DNA of 64,000 bases. It comes from DATCDE01 sp038252405 (GTDB taxonomy: Bacteria > Actinomycetota > Actinomycetes > Prado026). The notes beneath the pieces are model-generated. The model had not been told where the DNA came from. It ran no database searches and saw nothing but the letters and a program-made list of their open reading frames with translations. The stretch lies in contig JBBSAJ010000012.1 in assembly GCA_038252405.1 (NCBI GenBank), positions 6,224-70,223 of the forward strand. The letters run 5' to 3'. Shown piece after piece: positions 1 through 8,813 of this stretch; position 1 is the stretch's first letter; the number at the start of each line of letters is the position of its first letter. Position numbers and translations under genes: made by a program.

Positions 1-46
1 ACACGCGTCCACGCGGATCCGTCGTCACGTACCTGGCACTCGTCAT
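1..46 (-). CDS. Possible 5' end of a divergent gene (partial)
   Basis: An ATG on the minus strand at 46 follows an AGGGGAG ribosome-binding-like stretch (54-60) and stays open to the left edge, giving only 15 residues (MTSARYVTTDPRGRV). It would be transcribed away from the DUF4193 gene. In mycobacteria the DUF4193 gene has a divergent neighbour, but the fragment is too short to identify. A competing GTG start at 53 in another frame is also open. Confidence 0.3.
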   Translation of the reverse strand, partial: MTSARYVTTDPRGRV

Positions 47-244
47 CGGTCACTCCCCTGCGCGCCGCTCAGACTCACCACGATAGGGGCGAAGCCCTAG
101 AGGGGCAAGTGGGAATTTCCCTGTCGAGGTGTCGTCCCGACGAGCACGCTCCGCCCCGAACCCATAAGGGGAATGTCGGCGAGGGCCGCTATCGTTGCGC
201 CTTCGCGCAGATCGCGCTTGATCAAGACCTCCCGGGGGCACTCA

Positions 245-538
245 GTGGCGACCGACTACGACCAGCCGCGCGACAAGGAGGCGACCGAGGCCGAGGAGGC
301 CGAGTCGCTCGAGGCGCTGCGCAGCCAGGCCGCCAGCAAGACCATCGTGATGGACGTCGACGACTCCAACCTGCTCGAGGACCTCGAGCTGCCGGGCGCC
401 GACCTGTCCGGGGAGTCCCTGGTCGTGGCCGTCGTGCCGGCGCAGAGGGACGAGTTCCGCTGCGAGCGGTGCTTCCTGGTCGTGCACAAGTCGCAGCGGG
501 CCAAGCCCGCCGTCGACGTCTGCCGCGACTGCGCGTAG
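245..538 (+). CDS. DUF4193 family protein
   Basis: A 97-residue acidic protein of the actinobacterial DUF4193 family (mycobacterial Rv2699c-like). The N-terminal half is rich in Glu and Asp. The C-terminus carries two Cys-x2-Cys pairs, CERC at residues 73-76 and CRDC at 93-96, which look like a zinc ribbon. The GTG start at 245 is preceded by a GGGGG stretch and begins MATDYDQ, the usual family start; a longer reading from 173 adds an arginine-rich leader not expected here. The family's function is not established. The gene stands alone, with an 11-bp hairpin downstream. Confidence 0.85.
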   Translation: MATDYDQPRDKEATEAEEAESLEALRSQAASKTIVMDVDDSNLLEDLELPGADLSGESLVVAVVPAQRDEFRCERCFLVVHKSQRAKPAVDVCRDCA

Positions 539-580
539 CCCGGGGGTTCTAGCCTCACCCCGGTTCGCCCCCCCGACGAG

Positions 581-627
581 ACCGCAGCCGCCCGAACCAC
601 GGGGGGGTGCGGCTGAGCGGCTGCGGT
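581..627 (+). terminator. Hairpin downstream of the DUF4193 gene
   Basis: Perfect 11-bp arms ACCGCAGCCGC (581-591) and GCGGCTGCGGT (617-627) enclose a 25-nt loop. No T-run follows, so it may act as a factor-independent pause or an mRNA 3' stabiliser. The rest of 539-777 shows no gene; I looked for an M-box-like Mg2+ riboswitch before the next gene and saw none. Confidence 0.5.
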
Positions 628-777
628 ACCAGCGAGAATACGTCACTCTTCGTGGTCAGACAAAGCCGTTGAGTAGTCGCGCGCGAGTCGCCGCCGTCCC
701 TGATCGACCCGCGTCGTCCTGCGACGATCATGCGAGGGAGGATGTCCCGTCGCAGACCGCCGGAGGGAGGGCGCCGC

Positions 778-1972
778 ATGCCCGAACCGACCGTGGGTCG
801 TCGTCGCCGTCCGGGCCTGCCCCGTCGCCGCGGGCTGCTGCTGCGCCGCGAGGTGGCCGCCTCGCTGGTGTCCGTCGCCGGGCTGGGGGGCGCCCCGGTC
901 CGCGACCGCGACGGCCGCGACGTCGGCCGGCTGGTCGACGTGGTGGTGCGCTGGGACCGCGGCGCCTACCCGCAGGTGTCCGGCATCGTGGTCAAGGTCG
1001 GGTTCCGCCGCACGTTCGTGCACGCGGGCGACCTGGCGCAGGTGGCCCGCCGCGAGGTCCGGGTGGCCTCCACTCACGTGGACCTGCGCGACTACGAGCG
1101 CCGCGAGGGCGAGTCGCTGCTGGTCAAGGACCTGCTCGACCACCAGCTGGTCGACGTGGACGGCGCCCGAGCGGGTGCTGGACTTCGCGGCCATCCAGCA
1201 GTTCGGCCTGCCCGGGGACCCGCTGCGGCTGCGGCGGGCGCACCGGACCCTCGAGCGGCTGCGCCCGGCCGAGCTGGCCGACCTGCTCGAGGACCTGGGC
1301 CGCCCGCAGCGGCAGGCCCTGCTGTCGATGCTGCACCCGGACACCGCCGCCGACGCGCTCGAGGAGATGACCGCGGAGGAGCTCGAGCTCCTGCTGCGCG
1401 AGGTGCCCGGCGAGCAGGCCGCCGAGCTGCTCGCCCGGATGGAGCCGGACGAGGCCGCTGAGGCGCTGCGCGACCTGTCCGAGGAGGAGCGCGAGGCGCT
1501 GCTCGCGGCCATGCCCGACGAGCGAGCGGCCGAGCTGGGCCGACTGCTCGCCTACGACGACGAGGTGGCCGGCGGGATCATGACCAGCTCCGTCATGGTC
1601 GTCGGCCTCGACGAGACGGTGGCCTCGGTGCGCGAGCGGGTGCTCGAGCACCGCGCCGACCAGGACCTCGTCGGCCTCGTGGTCGTCGACGAGGACGGCC
1701 GGCTGGTCGACGACCTGTCCCTGCTCGACCTGCTCGCGGGCGACCCCTCGGAGCCGGCCAGCGCGCTGGTCGCCCCGCCCTACCCCAGCACCGTCACCCC
1801 GGACGCCGACCTGGCCGAGGTCGTCGAGCAGCTGACCGCCAACCGCGGTGCCTCCCTCGTCGTGGTGGATGCCGACAAGCGGCCGCTCGGGCGGATCCTC
1901 GCCGACGACGTCGTCGACGCCCTGATGGCGACCCGCAGCGGGCGGCACTGGCCATGGCAGGTCGGGCCGTGA
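778..1972 (+). pseudogene. PRC-barrel / MgtE_N / CBS protein, frameshifted with a probable internal deletion
   Basis: Frame 1 from ATG 778 (GGAGGGAGG at 762-770) encodes a PRC-barrel-like domain up to about 1165, reading ...HQLVDVDGAR. It then loses similarity and runs to a stop at 1461. The family resumes in frame 2 near 1169 with ERVLDFAAIQQFGLP, followed by an MgtE_N helical domain and two CBS motifs ending at 1972. There are no membrane segments, so this is the cytosolic regulator type that accompanies Nramp-like permeases in actinobacteria, not a full MgtE channel. Homologues carry a second PRC half between these two points; here it seems missing, roughly 60 residues, with a net frameshift. 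Codon use stays strong on both sides, so either the lesion is recent or it is an assembly error. The 3' end overlaps the permease gene. Confidence 0.75.
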
Positions 1973-3252
1973 ACACGTCGCCGTCCACGTCGACGTCTGG
2001 CACGGCCGGCGCCGAGGCGGTCCGCTCGGTCCGGCGGATGCGCCTGCTCGCGCTGTTCGCCGTGGTCGGCCCCGGCCTGATCGCCGGGCTGTCGGACGAC
2101 GACCCGGCCGGCATCACCACCTACTCGGTGCTGGGCGCGAAGTACGGCTACCAGCTGCTGTGGGTGCTGCTCGTCTCGACCATCGCCCTGGTTATGTTCC
2201 AGGCGCTGGGCGCGCGGATCGGCGTCGTCACCGGGCAGGGGCTCACCGGGCTGATCCGGCAGAAGTACGGCGCACCCGCGGCCACGGGCGCGCTGCTGGC
2301 CCTGCTGGCCGCGAACATCGGGACGACGGCCGCGGAGTTCGCTGGGATCGCCGCCGGGTTCCAGCTGTTCGGCGTCCCCAAGTACCTGTCGGTGCCGTTG
2401 GCCGCACTGCTCGTGACCACGCTGGTGCTGCGTGGCGGGTTCCGCGGCGTGGAGCGCGTGCTTCTGGTGCTGTCCGCGGTGTTCATCTGCTACGTCGGCG
2501 CCGGGGTGCTGGCCAACCCGGACTGGGCCGCCGCCGCACGCGGACTCGTCGTGCCCACCATGCCGCTGACCCGCGACTCGCTGATCATCGCCACGGCCAC
2601 ACTCGGCACCACGCTGGCGCCGTGGGGGCTGGCGTTCATCCAGTCCTACGCGGTGGACAAGCGGCTGACCACCAACGACTTGTCCCTGCTGCGCATCGAC
2701 GTCGTCACCGGGGCGCTGCTCACCGGGGTGATCGGGTTCTTCGTCGTGGTCTCCTGCGCCGCGACGCTGCACGTGCACGGCCTGTCGATCAACAGCGCCG
2801 CGGACGCCGCCGCCGCCCTGGAGCCGCTGGCCGGGACGCTGGCCAAGGACCTGTTCGCCGTCGGGCTGATCGGGGCCGCCCTGCTGGCCGCCTCGATCCT
2901 GCCGCTGTCCACCGCCTACGCCGTCAGCGACATGACCGGCAGCCCCGCCGCACTGGACGACAAGATCAAGGACGCACCGCTGTTCTACGGGACCATCGCG
3001 GTGGTCACCGTCGTGGGAGTACTGCTCGTGCTGATCCCGGGTGCACCGCTGGTGACGATCCTGGTCGGCACCCAGGTGCTCAACGCCGTCCTGCTGCTGC
3101 CACTGCTGGCATTCATGCACGGGATCGCCCGTGACCGCGACCTGATGGGCGAGTACCGGGCCAGCCGCGGCGCGGCCGCGGGTTACCAGGTGGCCATCGC
3201 CGGGATCAGCGTGTGCATCGTCGCCCTCGGGGTGCTGTCGCTGAGGCACTGA
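1954..3252 (+). CDS. Nramp-like divalent metal permease
   Basis: A 432-residue membrane protein of the COG1914 (Nramp-related) family with about 11 hydrophobic helices. Helix 1 carries DDDPAGITTY where classical Nramp proteins have DPGN. The helix-6 region reads GTTLAPWG and lacks the MPH metal-selectivity motif, so Mn2+/Fe2+ specificity should not be assumed. Pairing with an MgtE_N/CBS regulator makes Mg2+ or another divalent cation plausible (inference). The ATG at 1954 overlaps the upstream gene by 19 nt; a GTG at 1969 would give a 4-nt GTGA overlap and is equally credible. Either way translation is probably coupled to the frameshifted upstream gene. Confidence 0.88.
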   Translation: MAGRAVNTSPSTSTSGTAGAEAVRSVRRMRLLALFAVVGPGLIAGLSDDDPAGITTYSVLGAKYGYQLLWVLLVSTIALVMFQALGARIGVVTGQGLTGLIRQKYGAPAATGALLALLAANIGTTAAEFAGIAAGFQLFGVPKYLSVPLAALLVTTLVLRGGFRGVERVLLVLSAVFICYVGAGVLANPDWAAAARGLVVPTMPLTRDSLIIATATLGTTLAPWGLAFIQSYAVDKRLTTNDLSLLRIDVVTGALLTGVIGFFVVVSCAATLHVHGLSINSAADAAAALEPLAGTLAKDLFAVGLIGAALLAASILPLSTAYAVSDMTGSPAALDDKIKDAPLFYGTIAVVTVVGVLLVLIPGAPLVTILVGTQVLNAVLLLPLLAFMHGIARDRDLMGEYRASRGAAAGYQVAIAGISVCIVALGVLSLRH

Positions 3253-3293
3253 GCCCGTTCGTGCGCGCGCCGGTGTCCACCGAGCGGCGCAAC

Positions 3294-3311
3294 TCACAGC
3301 CAAATCTCAGC
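3294..3311 (+). promoter_or_regulatory. PhoP-type direct-repeat box
   Basis: TCACAGC (3294-3300), four bases, then TCTCAGC (3305-3311): two 7-mers on an 11-nt pitch. This matches the architecture of the mycobacterial PhoP box (TCACAGC-N4-TCACAGC). It lies 66 nt before the ATG of the secreted protein. The same type of repeat precedes the PhoP-like regulator gene at 58945 in this window. Confidence 0.5.
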
Positions 3312-3376
3312 AGCGCGGCCGACACTGGGCCCACAATGAGGGACAGCCTCATGTCACCGCAGGGAGTCTCACCTTG

Positions 3377-4048
3377 ATGCACAAGCGCACCGCGGCCCTC
3401 GTCCTCACCGGCGCCCTGGCCGCCGGCACGATCGGCGCCGTCGTCATCACGCCGGCGTCCGCCAGCACGTCCAGCAACCCGGTCAGCAGCCGGCTCGCCA
3501 TGATCAAGGACGCCCTGAAGGGCCTGGTCGGCGACGGCACCCTCACCCAGGCGCAGGCCGACAAGGTCGCCAGCACGCTGAACAACAAACTGCCGCAGGG
3601 TGGCTTCGGCGGCGGCCCGGGTCACCGCCTCGGCGGGATGATGGGCCTGCGGGAGGCCGTGGCCACCGTCGCCAAGACTCTCGGGATGACGCCCGCTGAG
3701 CTGATGACGGCACTGCGAAGCGGGCAGACCCTCGCGCAGATCGCCCAGTCCAAGAACGTCACGACTGACACGCTGATCTCGACCATGGTCACCGCGGCGG
3801 AGAAGCAGCTCGCCACGGCCGTGCAGAACAAGCGGATCACCCAGGCGCAGGCGGACACGATCAAGTCCACGCTCACCCAGCGGATGACCGACCTGGCGAA
3901 CGGCACGCTGCCGAAGATGCGCCCGGGCTTCGGCGGTCCCGGCCACTGGGGCGGCCAAGGCACGGCGCCGCAGGCCCCCGGCACCACGAGCGGCACGCCG
4001 TCCGGCCTGACACCCGGAATGACCGGCGCCGGTCAGACCCGCGCCTGA
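3377..4048 (+). CDS. Secreted helical protein with internal repeats
   Basis: A 223-residue exported protein. Residues 1-31 form a Sec signal peptide (KR, a hydrophobic Ala/Val core, then PASAS). The mature part has two related helical segments, LTQAQADKVASTL and ITQAQADTIKSTL, around a segment LGMTPAELMTALRSGQTLAQ of the kind found in several exported proteins of Gram-positive bacteria. Gly-rich linkers and a Pro/Thr/Gly tail follow. I cannot name its function. The start is ATG 3377 (TTG 3374 also possible) after GCAGGGAG. A PhoP-type box upstream suggests control by a two-component system. Confidence 0.75.
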   Translation: MHKRTAALVLTGALAAGTIGAVVITPASASTSSNPVSSRLAMIKDALKGLVGDGTLTQAQADKVASTLNNKLPQGGFGGGPGHRLGGMMGLREAVATVAKTLGMTPAELMTALRSGQTLAQIAQSKNVTTDTLISTMVTAAEKQLATAVQNKRITQAQADTIKSTLTQRMTDLANGTLPKMRPGFGGPGHWGGQGTAPQAPGTTSGTPSGLTPGMTGAGQTRA

Positions 4049-4089
4049 GCCCGCCCACTGTCGCGCTGTCGGAGCAGCAGACTGTCAGC

Positions 4090-4518
4090 ATGACGACCCT
4101 GTTCACCCGACTGATCAATGGCGAGCTGCCGGCCCGCTTCGTCTGGTCCGACCCGCAGGTGGTGGCCTTCCTCACCATCGCGCCGCTGACCCCCGGCCAC
4201 ACCCTGGTGGTGCCGCGCGCCGAGGTGGACCACTGGACCGACGCCGAGAGCGACCTGCTCGCCGCCTGCGTCGACGTCGCCCAGGAGATCGGCCGAGCGG
4301 TTCAGCAGGCGTGGGAGGCACCACGGGCCGGGCTGGTCATCGCCGGCTTCGAGGTGCCGCACCTGCACCTGCACGTGTTCCCCGCCTGGAGCCTCGCCGA
4401 CTTCGACTTCCGGGCGGTGGACCCCCACCCCGACCCGGACGACCTGGACGCCCACGCCGCGAAGCTGCGCGCCGCACTGCGGCACCTCGGCCACCACGAG
4501 CCGATCCCGGAGGGCTGA
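4090..4518 (+). CDS. HIT family nucleotide hydrolase/transferase
   Basis: A 142-residue histidine-triad protein. The signature HLHLHVF at residues 91-97 supplies the phosphate-binding and nucleophilic histidines. The N-terminal half has the family pattern with a CAP-like GHTLVVPRAEV strand. HIT proteins hydrolyse or transfer nucleoside monophosphates from substrates such as AMP-lysine or dinucleoside polyphosphates; the specific substrate is not visible. It is convergent with the GNAT gene, with only 16 nt between the two stop codons. Confidence 0.88.
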   Translation: MTTLFTRLINGELPARFVWSDPQVVAFLTIAPLTPGHTLVVPRAEVDHWTDAESDLLAACVDVAQEIGRAVQQAWEAPRAGLVIAGFEVPHLHLHVFPAWSLADFDFRAVDPHPDPDDLDAHAAKLRAALRHLGHHEPIPEG

Positions 4519-4534
4519 GCCGCCGCTCACCTGG

Positions 4535-5491
4535 TTACAAAGCCGGCGGGAGCGGCCGCGCCCACTCGTCAGTGATGACCTTCGGGTGCATCCCGGCGCG
4601 CTCGTACAGCCGGACGGCACCGGTGCGGTTCTGCGCCTGGACGTGCAGCTGGACGGTGTTCTGGCCGCTGTGCTGGAACGCCCCGAAGGCCGCCTGCAGG
4701 AGGGCGAGCCCGACCCCCCGGCCGCGCGCTCTGCGCCGGACGCCGAGCACCATCACGTAGCCCGCCTCCGGCTCGTCGGTGCTGACCAGCGCGCCGACCG
4801 GCCCCACCTCGTCAACGGCGAGGAAGCTGGCGTCCAGGCGCGTCGTGGGTCCGGCCAGCAGGTGGGCCACCTGCTCGATCGAGTAGACATAGTCGCCGTC
4901 GTGGTCCACGAACGCCTCGCCAAGTACCGCGGCCACCGCCTCGTCGTCCGTGCCGACCCGCAGCCCGCGCCCGGTGATGCCGGCCGGCCAAACGGGCGGG
5001 GCCAGCGGGCCCGACGCCGGCAGCGTCGCCTCCATCTCGTAGACCTGCCGGTAGGGCGAGAAGCCGGAGCCACCGAGGAACTCCGCGGCCAGGTCGTCCT
5101 GGCGGACCGTTCCGAACAGCTGGAGCACCTGCCCCGTCCCGCCGGCATCGTCCGCTCGCTGCTGGGCGGCGAGGGTGTACGCGTCGAGCAACAGCTGCAG
5201 CACGTCCCGCTGGCGGTCGGGTGCCTGGTCCGGGTCGCGGAGCCAGGCGAAGCCCAGCTCGCGATACGGCGGCTGGGCGACCACCAGGCCGCTGCCGAGG
5301 ACCCGCCCGTCCTCCTCGACGAGCGGGACGTCGAACCGTGGGTCCCGGCCCGGCATCGTCATGAACGACTCGATCTCGGCGGCCGCGAGCGGGGACCTCC
5401 TGCCCTCGAGCGCTCGAAAGTGGCGCTCAGCGAGCTCGGCGATCGCGGGGACGTCGTCCAGGGTCGCCTGCCTCAGCACTAGTCCGGCCAT
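4535..5491 (-). CDS. GNAT acetyltransferase with two GNAT domains
   Basis: A 318-residue protein with two GNAT-like halves. The C-terminal half holds the acetyl-CoA loop VLGVRRRARGRGVGLALL and a final segment TGAVRLYERAGMHP typical of N-acetyltransferases. The N-terminal half (VLRQATLDDVPAIAELAERHF) keeps the fold start but a weak CoA loop. Start 5491 is chosen because GGAGGAGGG lies about nine bases upstream; longer readings add a Gly-rich leader. Substrate unknown. The tandem architecture resembles mycothiol synthase, but the true mshD lies at 23379. Confidence 0.8.
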   Translation of the reverse strand: MAGLVLRQATLDDVPAIAELAERHFRALEGRRSPLAAAEIESFMTMPGRDPRFDVPLVEEDGRVLGSGLVVAQPPYRELGFAWLRDPDQAPDRQRDVLQLLLDAYTLAAQQRADDAGGTGQVLQLFGTVRQDDLAAEFLGGSGFSPYRQVYEMEATLPASGPLAPPVWPAGITGRGLRVGTDDEAVAAVLGEAFVDHDGDYVYSIEQVAHLLAGPTTRLDASFLAVDEVGPVGALVSTDEPEAGYVMVLGVRRRARGRGVGLALLQAAFGAFQHSGQNTVQLHVQAQNRTGAVRLYERAGMHPKVITDEWARPLPPAL

Positions 5492-5588
5492 GACCCCACA
5501 CCCTCCTCCAGATCCAAGGTCACCGCTAGCGCCCATCAGCCGCCGTCCCCGGCCTCAGCTGGCCGGTGACGGGGATCAGGAAGAGCGC

Positions 5589-5616
5589 CGGCCGGCACCC
5601 TCTCGAGTGCCGGCCG
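5589..5616 (-). terminator. Hairpin terminator after the ScyD/ScyE-like gene
   Basis: Ten-base-pair perfect stem, CGGCCGGCAC (5589-5598) with GTGCCGGCCG (5607-5616) and an 8-nt loop, 34 nt past the stop codon of the minus-strand gene that ends at 5650. There is no clear U-tract. Confidence 0.6.
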
Positions 5617-5649
5617 ACGCCGGGACCGCAGTTCGCCTGCGCTGTCGGT

Positions 5650-6912
5650 TCAGGACCCGAAGGACACCCGCACGACCGCCCCCGAGTTCGGGACCGGTGA
5701 GTCGGAGCCGATGCTGACGTAGAGGTCACCGTTGCGAGCGGCAGCGATCCCGCCCGGAACCGGGAACGCCGTGCCGGTGGAGCTCCAGCCGTAGTGGGTG
5801 ACCGACGACGGGTGCCGGAACGAGATCTTCGCGATGTCTCCCGGCGCCGCCGTCGGCGGAACCGGGGCCGGGCCCGGCCCCTGGTAGAACATCTCGGTCG
5901 CCCAGAAGTTGCCGGCCCGATCGAAGGTGCAGCCCGTGACGTCCGTCAGGCCGGTGGCCCACACCGTCGAGGAAGCGGGTGCCGTCGGGCTCCCGTGGTA
6001 GTTGGGGTTGATCCGGTAGACCGCCGAGGCACCCGACGCGATCGTGTTGTCGGCCAGGGCCAGGGTGCCGACGTACAGCGCGCCGTCTGGCCCCTGCGTG
6101 ATGCAGGTGGGGATGGCGTCGCTGAGCAGTGCGTTCGGCAGGAAGGCGATGACCCGCGCTGTCCCGTTGGGCATGATCTCCGAGACCGTGTTGGCTCCGG
6201 CATCCGCGACGAAGGTGCGCGCACGTCCCGCGTGCTGGCTGCGCCCCTCGTCATGCCCACCGCTCGTTGACCTCGTCACGAGAACGGCGTACGGGTTGGA
6301 GTCCGGGAACTGCGCGCTGCCATCCGGATACGCGGGAACCAGGTTGGCGTGGTCTCCGGTCCAGTCCCACATCTGGTCCCCCACATTGGAGACGACGTGC
6401 TTCACACCGGTGGCGCCGTTCAGCCGGTAGAGGTTGCCCAGCTGGGAGACCCCCGGGTTGCCGGCCTGCGACTCACTCATGATCATCATGACGTCGCACC
6501 CACTGGTCGGCGTCCGACGTTTCCCATGCTCGTCGTCGGTAGACTCGCCGCAACTGCTGCCGACCGCGCTGAGCCCGGCGGGGCCGAGCACCTCAGGGCC
6601 GTGGACGGTGTCGTAGAGGGACGTGAAGAACGTCGACCACTCGAGCTGCCCGTGGCTGTACTTGCTGACACTGCCCGTGTTCGAGGAGCCCTCCAGCTTC
6701 GAGGCGGTCCCCAGATACTGGCCGGCCTGCGCGACGTAGAGGTCCCCGGCGTGGTCGACGGCGACGCCACGGGGGTTGTTCAGCCCCGTGACAACCGGCG
6801 TCACGCTGAACGGGCCAGACGGCGAGGCCTGCGCAGGCCCCCCTGCCAGCGACGCCAAGCCCAGCGACGCCGAGGCAAGGCCGATGGTCAACACACTAGC
6901 TCTGTGACGCAT
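5650..6912 (-). CDS. Secreted ScyD/ScyE-family beta-propeller protein
   Basis: A 420-residue exported protein. An N-terminal signal peptide (MRHRASVLTIGLASASL to AQAS) precedes repeated blade-like motifs such as NNPRGVAVDHAGDLYVAQAG, GPDGALYVGTLALAD and ARNGDLYVSIGSD, typical of NHL/SMP30-like propellers of the ScyD/ScyE family. Two cysteines, in SSCGES and TSGCDV, could form an extracellular disulfide. ScyD and ScyE are named after the cyanobacterial scytonemin cluster, but actinobacterial members have no known role and nothing nearby suggests pigment synthesis. The start is supported by AAGGAG six bases upstream of ATG 6912. Confidence 0.78.
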   Translation of the reverse strand: MRHRASVLTIGLASASLGLASLAGGPAQASPSGPFSVTPVVTGLNNPRGVAVDHAGDLYVAQAGQYLGTASKLEGSSNTGSVSKYSHGQLEWSTFFTSLYDTVHGPEVLGPAGLSAVGSSCGESTDDEHGKRRTPTSGCDVMMIMSESQAGNPGVSQLGNLYRLNGATGVKHVVSNVGDQMWDWTGDHANLVPAYPDGSAQFPDSNPYAVLVTRSTSGGHDEGRSQHAGRARTFVADAGANTVSEIMPNGTARVIAFLPNALLSDAIPTCITQGPDGALYVGTLALADNTIASGASAVYRINPNYHGSPTAPASSTVWATGLTDVTGCTFDRAGNFWATEMFYQGPGPAPVPPTAAPGDIAKISFRHPSSVTHYGWSSTGTAFPVPGGIAAARNGDLYVSIGSDSPVPNSGAVVRVSFGS

Positions 6913-7029
6913 GCGCTCTCCTTAGTTCTTAATGGCTAAGTGGGCGTGCGATGTGTGTGTGTCACTGTGCGGGACGTACCCGCGCGGCACAAGATCGATT
7001 GCGTCACGGCCGGTGACGCTGCGTACCCG

Positions 7030-7824
7030 TCAGGGGCGGGTGTGGGCACCGGGACGCCGGCGGTGCGCGGCCAGCATGATTGCCGTCGCCCCCAGCAGGA
7101 TGAGCAACCCCAGCCCCCCCAGCGAGATCGGCAGCAGGGCCGCCTCGCTGTGGCCGCCGAGCACCGTCACCGGCAACGTCTGTGTGACCGGGCCGTCGGT
7201 GGACAGGCCCACCACCCGCACGGTGTAGCTGCCCGCGCTGGCCAGCGGCAGCGCGACCGTGGCCACGCCATTCGAGTTCGCCAGCGCCGTGGTCAAGTAG
7301 ACAACCCGGTCGCCGGACATCACAGCGAACGTCGTCTTCGAGTCACGCTCGTGGCCGGTCACGCTGACGTGGACGTGCCCATGCTCGCGGACGACATCGC
7401 GGTCCGCCCAGATCTGGCACCGGGGCACGACGTTGACCTTGACCGACTGGACGAGCGGCTTGCCGAAGGGGTTGGGGCAGCTGACCGAGACGGTGTTCGC
7501 GCCGAGCCGGCTGAAGGTGACCGTGGCCTGGACCTTGCCCTTGTCGTCGACCGTGATCAGCTGGGTCTGCGTGATCCGGTGGCCGGGCGCGGCGACCCTG
7601 ACCGTGGCCGTCGTCCCCGGCTGACAGCCGGCGGCAGTGACCACCGCCGTGCCGCCGACGACCACGCGAGTCTTGCTGATCGAGATGGAATGTGGCTTCG
7701 GCGGGTAGTTGGGGTGGTCATCCCCGTGGTGCGACCCGTTCTCACCGGCCTGCGCAGGCAGCGCCCCGAAGAGCAGCACGACACTGAACGTGGCCAAGAT
7801 GCTGAGCAGGCGACGGACAACCAT
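7030..7824 (-). CDS. Secreted Ig-like protein with C-terminal membrane anchor
   Basis: A 264-residue surface protein. It has a signal peptide (residues 1-26, ending PAQAG), a His/Asp-rich linker, and beta-rich segments with spaced cysteines (VTAAGC, VSVSC, PRCQIW). The C-terminal part is LGGLGLLILLGATAIML followed by basic residues. This is the layout of a sortase substrate, but no LPxTG-like motif precedes the helix. It is a paralogue of the next gene (7920-8708): both share YPPKP, KTRVVVGGTA/KTRVEIGGTA, the IWADRDVV/IWADHDVV segment and the tail. They most likely arose by tandem duplication. Function unknown. Confidence 0.72.
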   Translation of the reverse strand: MVVRRLLSILATFSVVLLFGALPAQAGENGSHHGDDHPNYPPKPHSISISKTRVVVGGTAVVTAAGCQPGTTATVRVAAPGHRITQTQLITVDDKGKVQATVTFSRLGANTVSVSCPNPFGKPLVQSVKVNVVPRCQIWADRDVVREHGHVHVSVTGHERDSKTTFAVMSGDRVVYLTTALANSNGVATVALPLASAGSYTVRVVGLSTDGPVTQTLPVTVLGGHSEAALLPISLGGLGLLILLGATAIMLAAHRRRPGAHTRP

Positions 7825-7919
7825 GGCTTCCCCCGAGCTCGTTCCCCCGATCGGAGCAGCCTAGCCAGGTGGGAGGAGCCTGCACAGCCCCCTTGTTGCC
7901 CGGACTCTCAGGGACGCCG

Positions 7920-8708
7920 TCAGACGTGGGCGGAGCGGCGCCGCCGGGCGACGAGCACCAGGCCCAAGCCGGCGATCAGCAGGCCCACCCCGCCCAGCGA
8001 GAAGGGCGCGATGTCAGCCCCGGTGTGCGGCATGACCTCGCCCAGCACCGTGATCGTGATCGATTGGCTCAGCGGTCCACCCGCGAGAGCTGTGCCCAAC
8101 ACCTGCACGCTGAAGGTCCCGGCGTTGGCGAACGGCAGGGTGACGACGACCTCACCGTGGGCGTCCGCGGTGACGCTCGCGCTCAGGACGGTGGCACCGG
8201 TGTGGTCGCGCAGGGTGACCGTGGCGGGCGAGCCGGGTCGATAGCCGATGGCCGTCACCGTGGCCTTGTCGCCGGCGTGGACGACGTCGTGGTCGGCCCA
8301 GATGGCGTGTGCTGGCACGACGACGACCTTGACCGACTGGGTGAGAGTTCTGCCGCTGGGGTCCACCACGCAGGTCACCGAGACGACGTTCGCGCCGGGC
8401 ACGGTGAACCTGACGGTGGCGGTGACCGTGCCCTCCGGGTCCGTCCCGACCGGCACGTGCTGGACCTGGGTGACCTGGTGCCCGTGAGCAGTGACCGTCA
8501 CGGTGGCCGTACGGGTGACGGCGCTGGTTCTCGGCAGGCAGCCGGTCGCGGTGACGTGGGCGGTCCCGCCGATCTCGACCCGAGTCTTGTCGATGGTGAT
8601 GGTCGGCGGCTTCGGGGGGTAGCTCGTCGCGGCCTGGGCCGGCAGCGCGCCGACGAGCAGGGCAACGGTCGCCGTGGCGACGACACCCAACAGACGGCGC
8701 ACGGACAT
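7920..8708 (-). CDS. Secreted Ig-like protein with sortase-like MPHTG signal
   Basis: A 262-residue paralogue of the gene at 7030. Residues 1-27 are a signal peptide ending PAQAA. Beta-rich repeats with conserved cysteines follow. The C-terminus reads MPHTG, then a hydrophobic helix SLGGVGLLIAGLGLVLVA and RRRRSAHV, matching a variant sortase sorting signal (LPxTG-type). It is probably wall-linked, unlike its neighbour, which lacks the pentapeptide. Start ATG 8708 is chosen for the GAGGGG site and the signal peptide; an upstream reading from 8741 adds 11 residues with no role. No sortase gene is in the window. Confidence 0.75.
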   Translation of the reverse strand: MSVRRLLGVVATATVALLVGALPAQAATSYPPKPPTITIDKTRVEIGGTAHVTATGCLPRTSAVTRTATVTVTAHGHQVTQVQHVPVGTDPEGTVTATVRFTVPGANVVSVTCVVDPSGRTLTQSVKVVVVPAHAIWADHDVVHAGDKATVTAIGYRPGSPATVTLRDHTGATVLSASVTADAHGEVVVTLPFANAGTFSVQVLGTALAGGPLSQSITITVLGEVMPHTGADIAPFSLGGVGLLIAGLGLVLVARRRRSAHV

Positions 8709-8813
8709 GGCTACCCCTCGTAGTTGACCTTCGTCAAGCATCGACAGACTAACGGCGATCTTGACGGCGGCCTACCTGGTTGACCCGGCCGGCCCAGTGG
8801 GTTGCGGACCCGT

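Noticed and set aside
539..777. Mg2+-sensing M-box riboswitch before the MgtE_N gene
   Set aside because: I looked for the conserved core and did not see it; only a hairpin near 581-627 is present.
1175..1972. MgtE_N/CBS part as a separate, independently started gene
   Set aside because: GTG 1175 has no ribosome site, and the PRC-MgtE_N-CBS order is a single protein in relatives, so a broken single gene is more likely.
1780..3303. Long minus-strand frame across the Nramp-like gene
   Set aside because: Gln/His/Gly-rich low-complexity translation; shadow of the permease gene.
7030..7120. LPxTG-type sorting signal in the 7030 gene
   Set aside because: The hydrophobic helix and basic tail are present but no pentapeptide precedes them.
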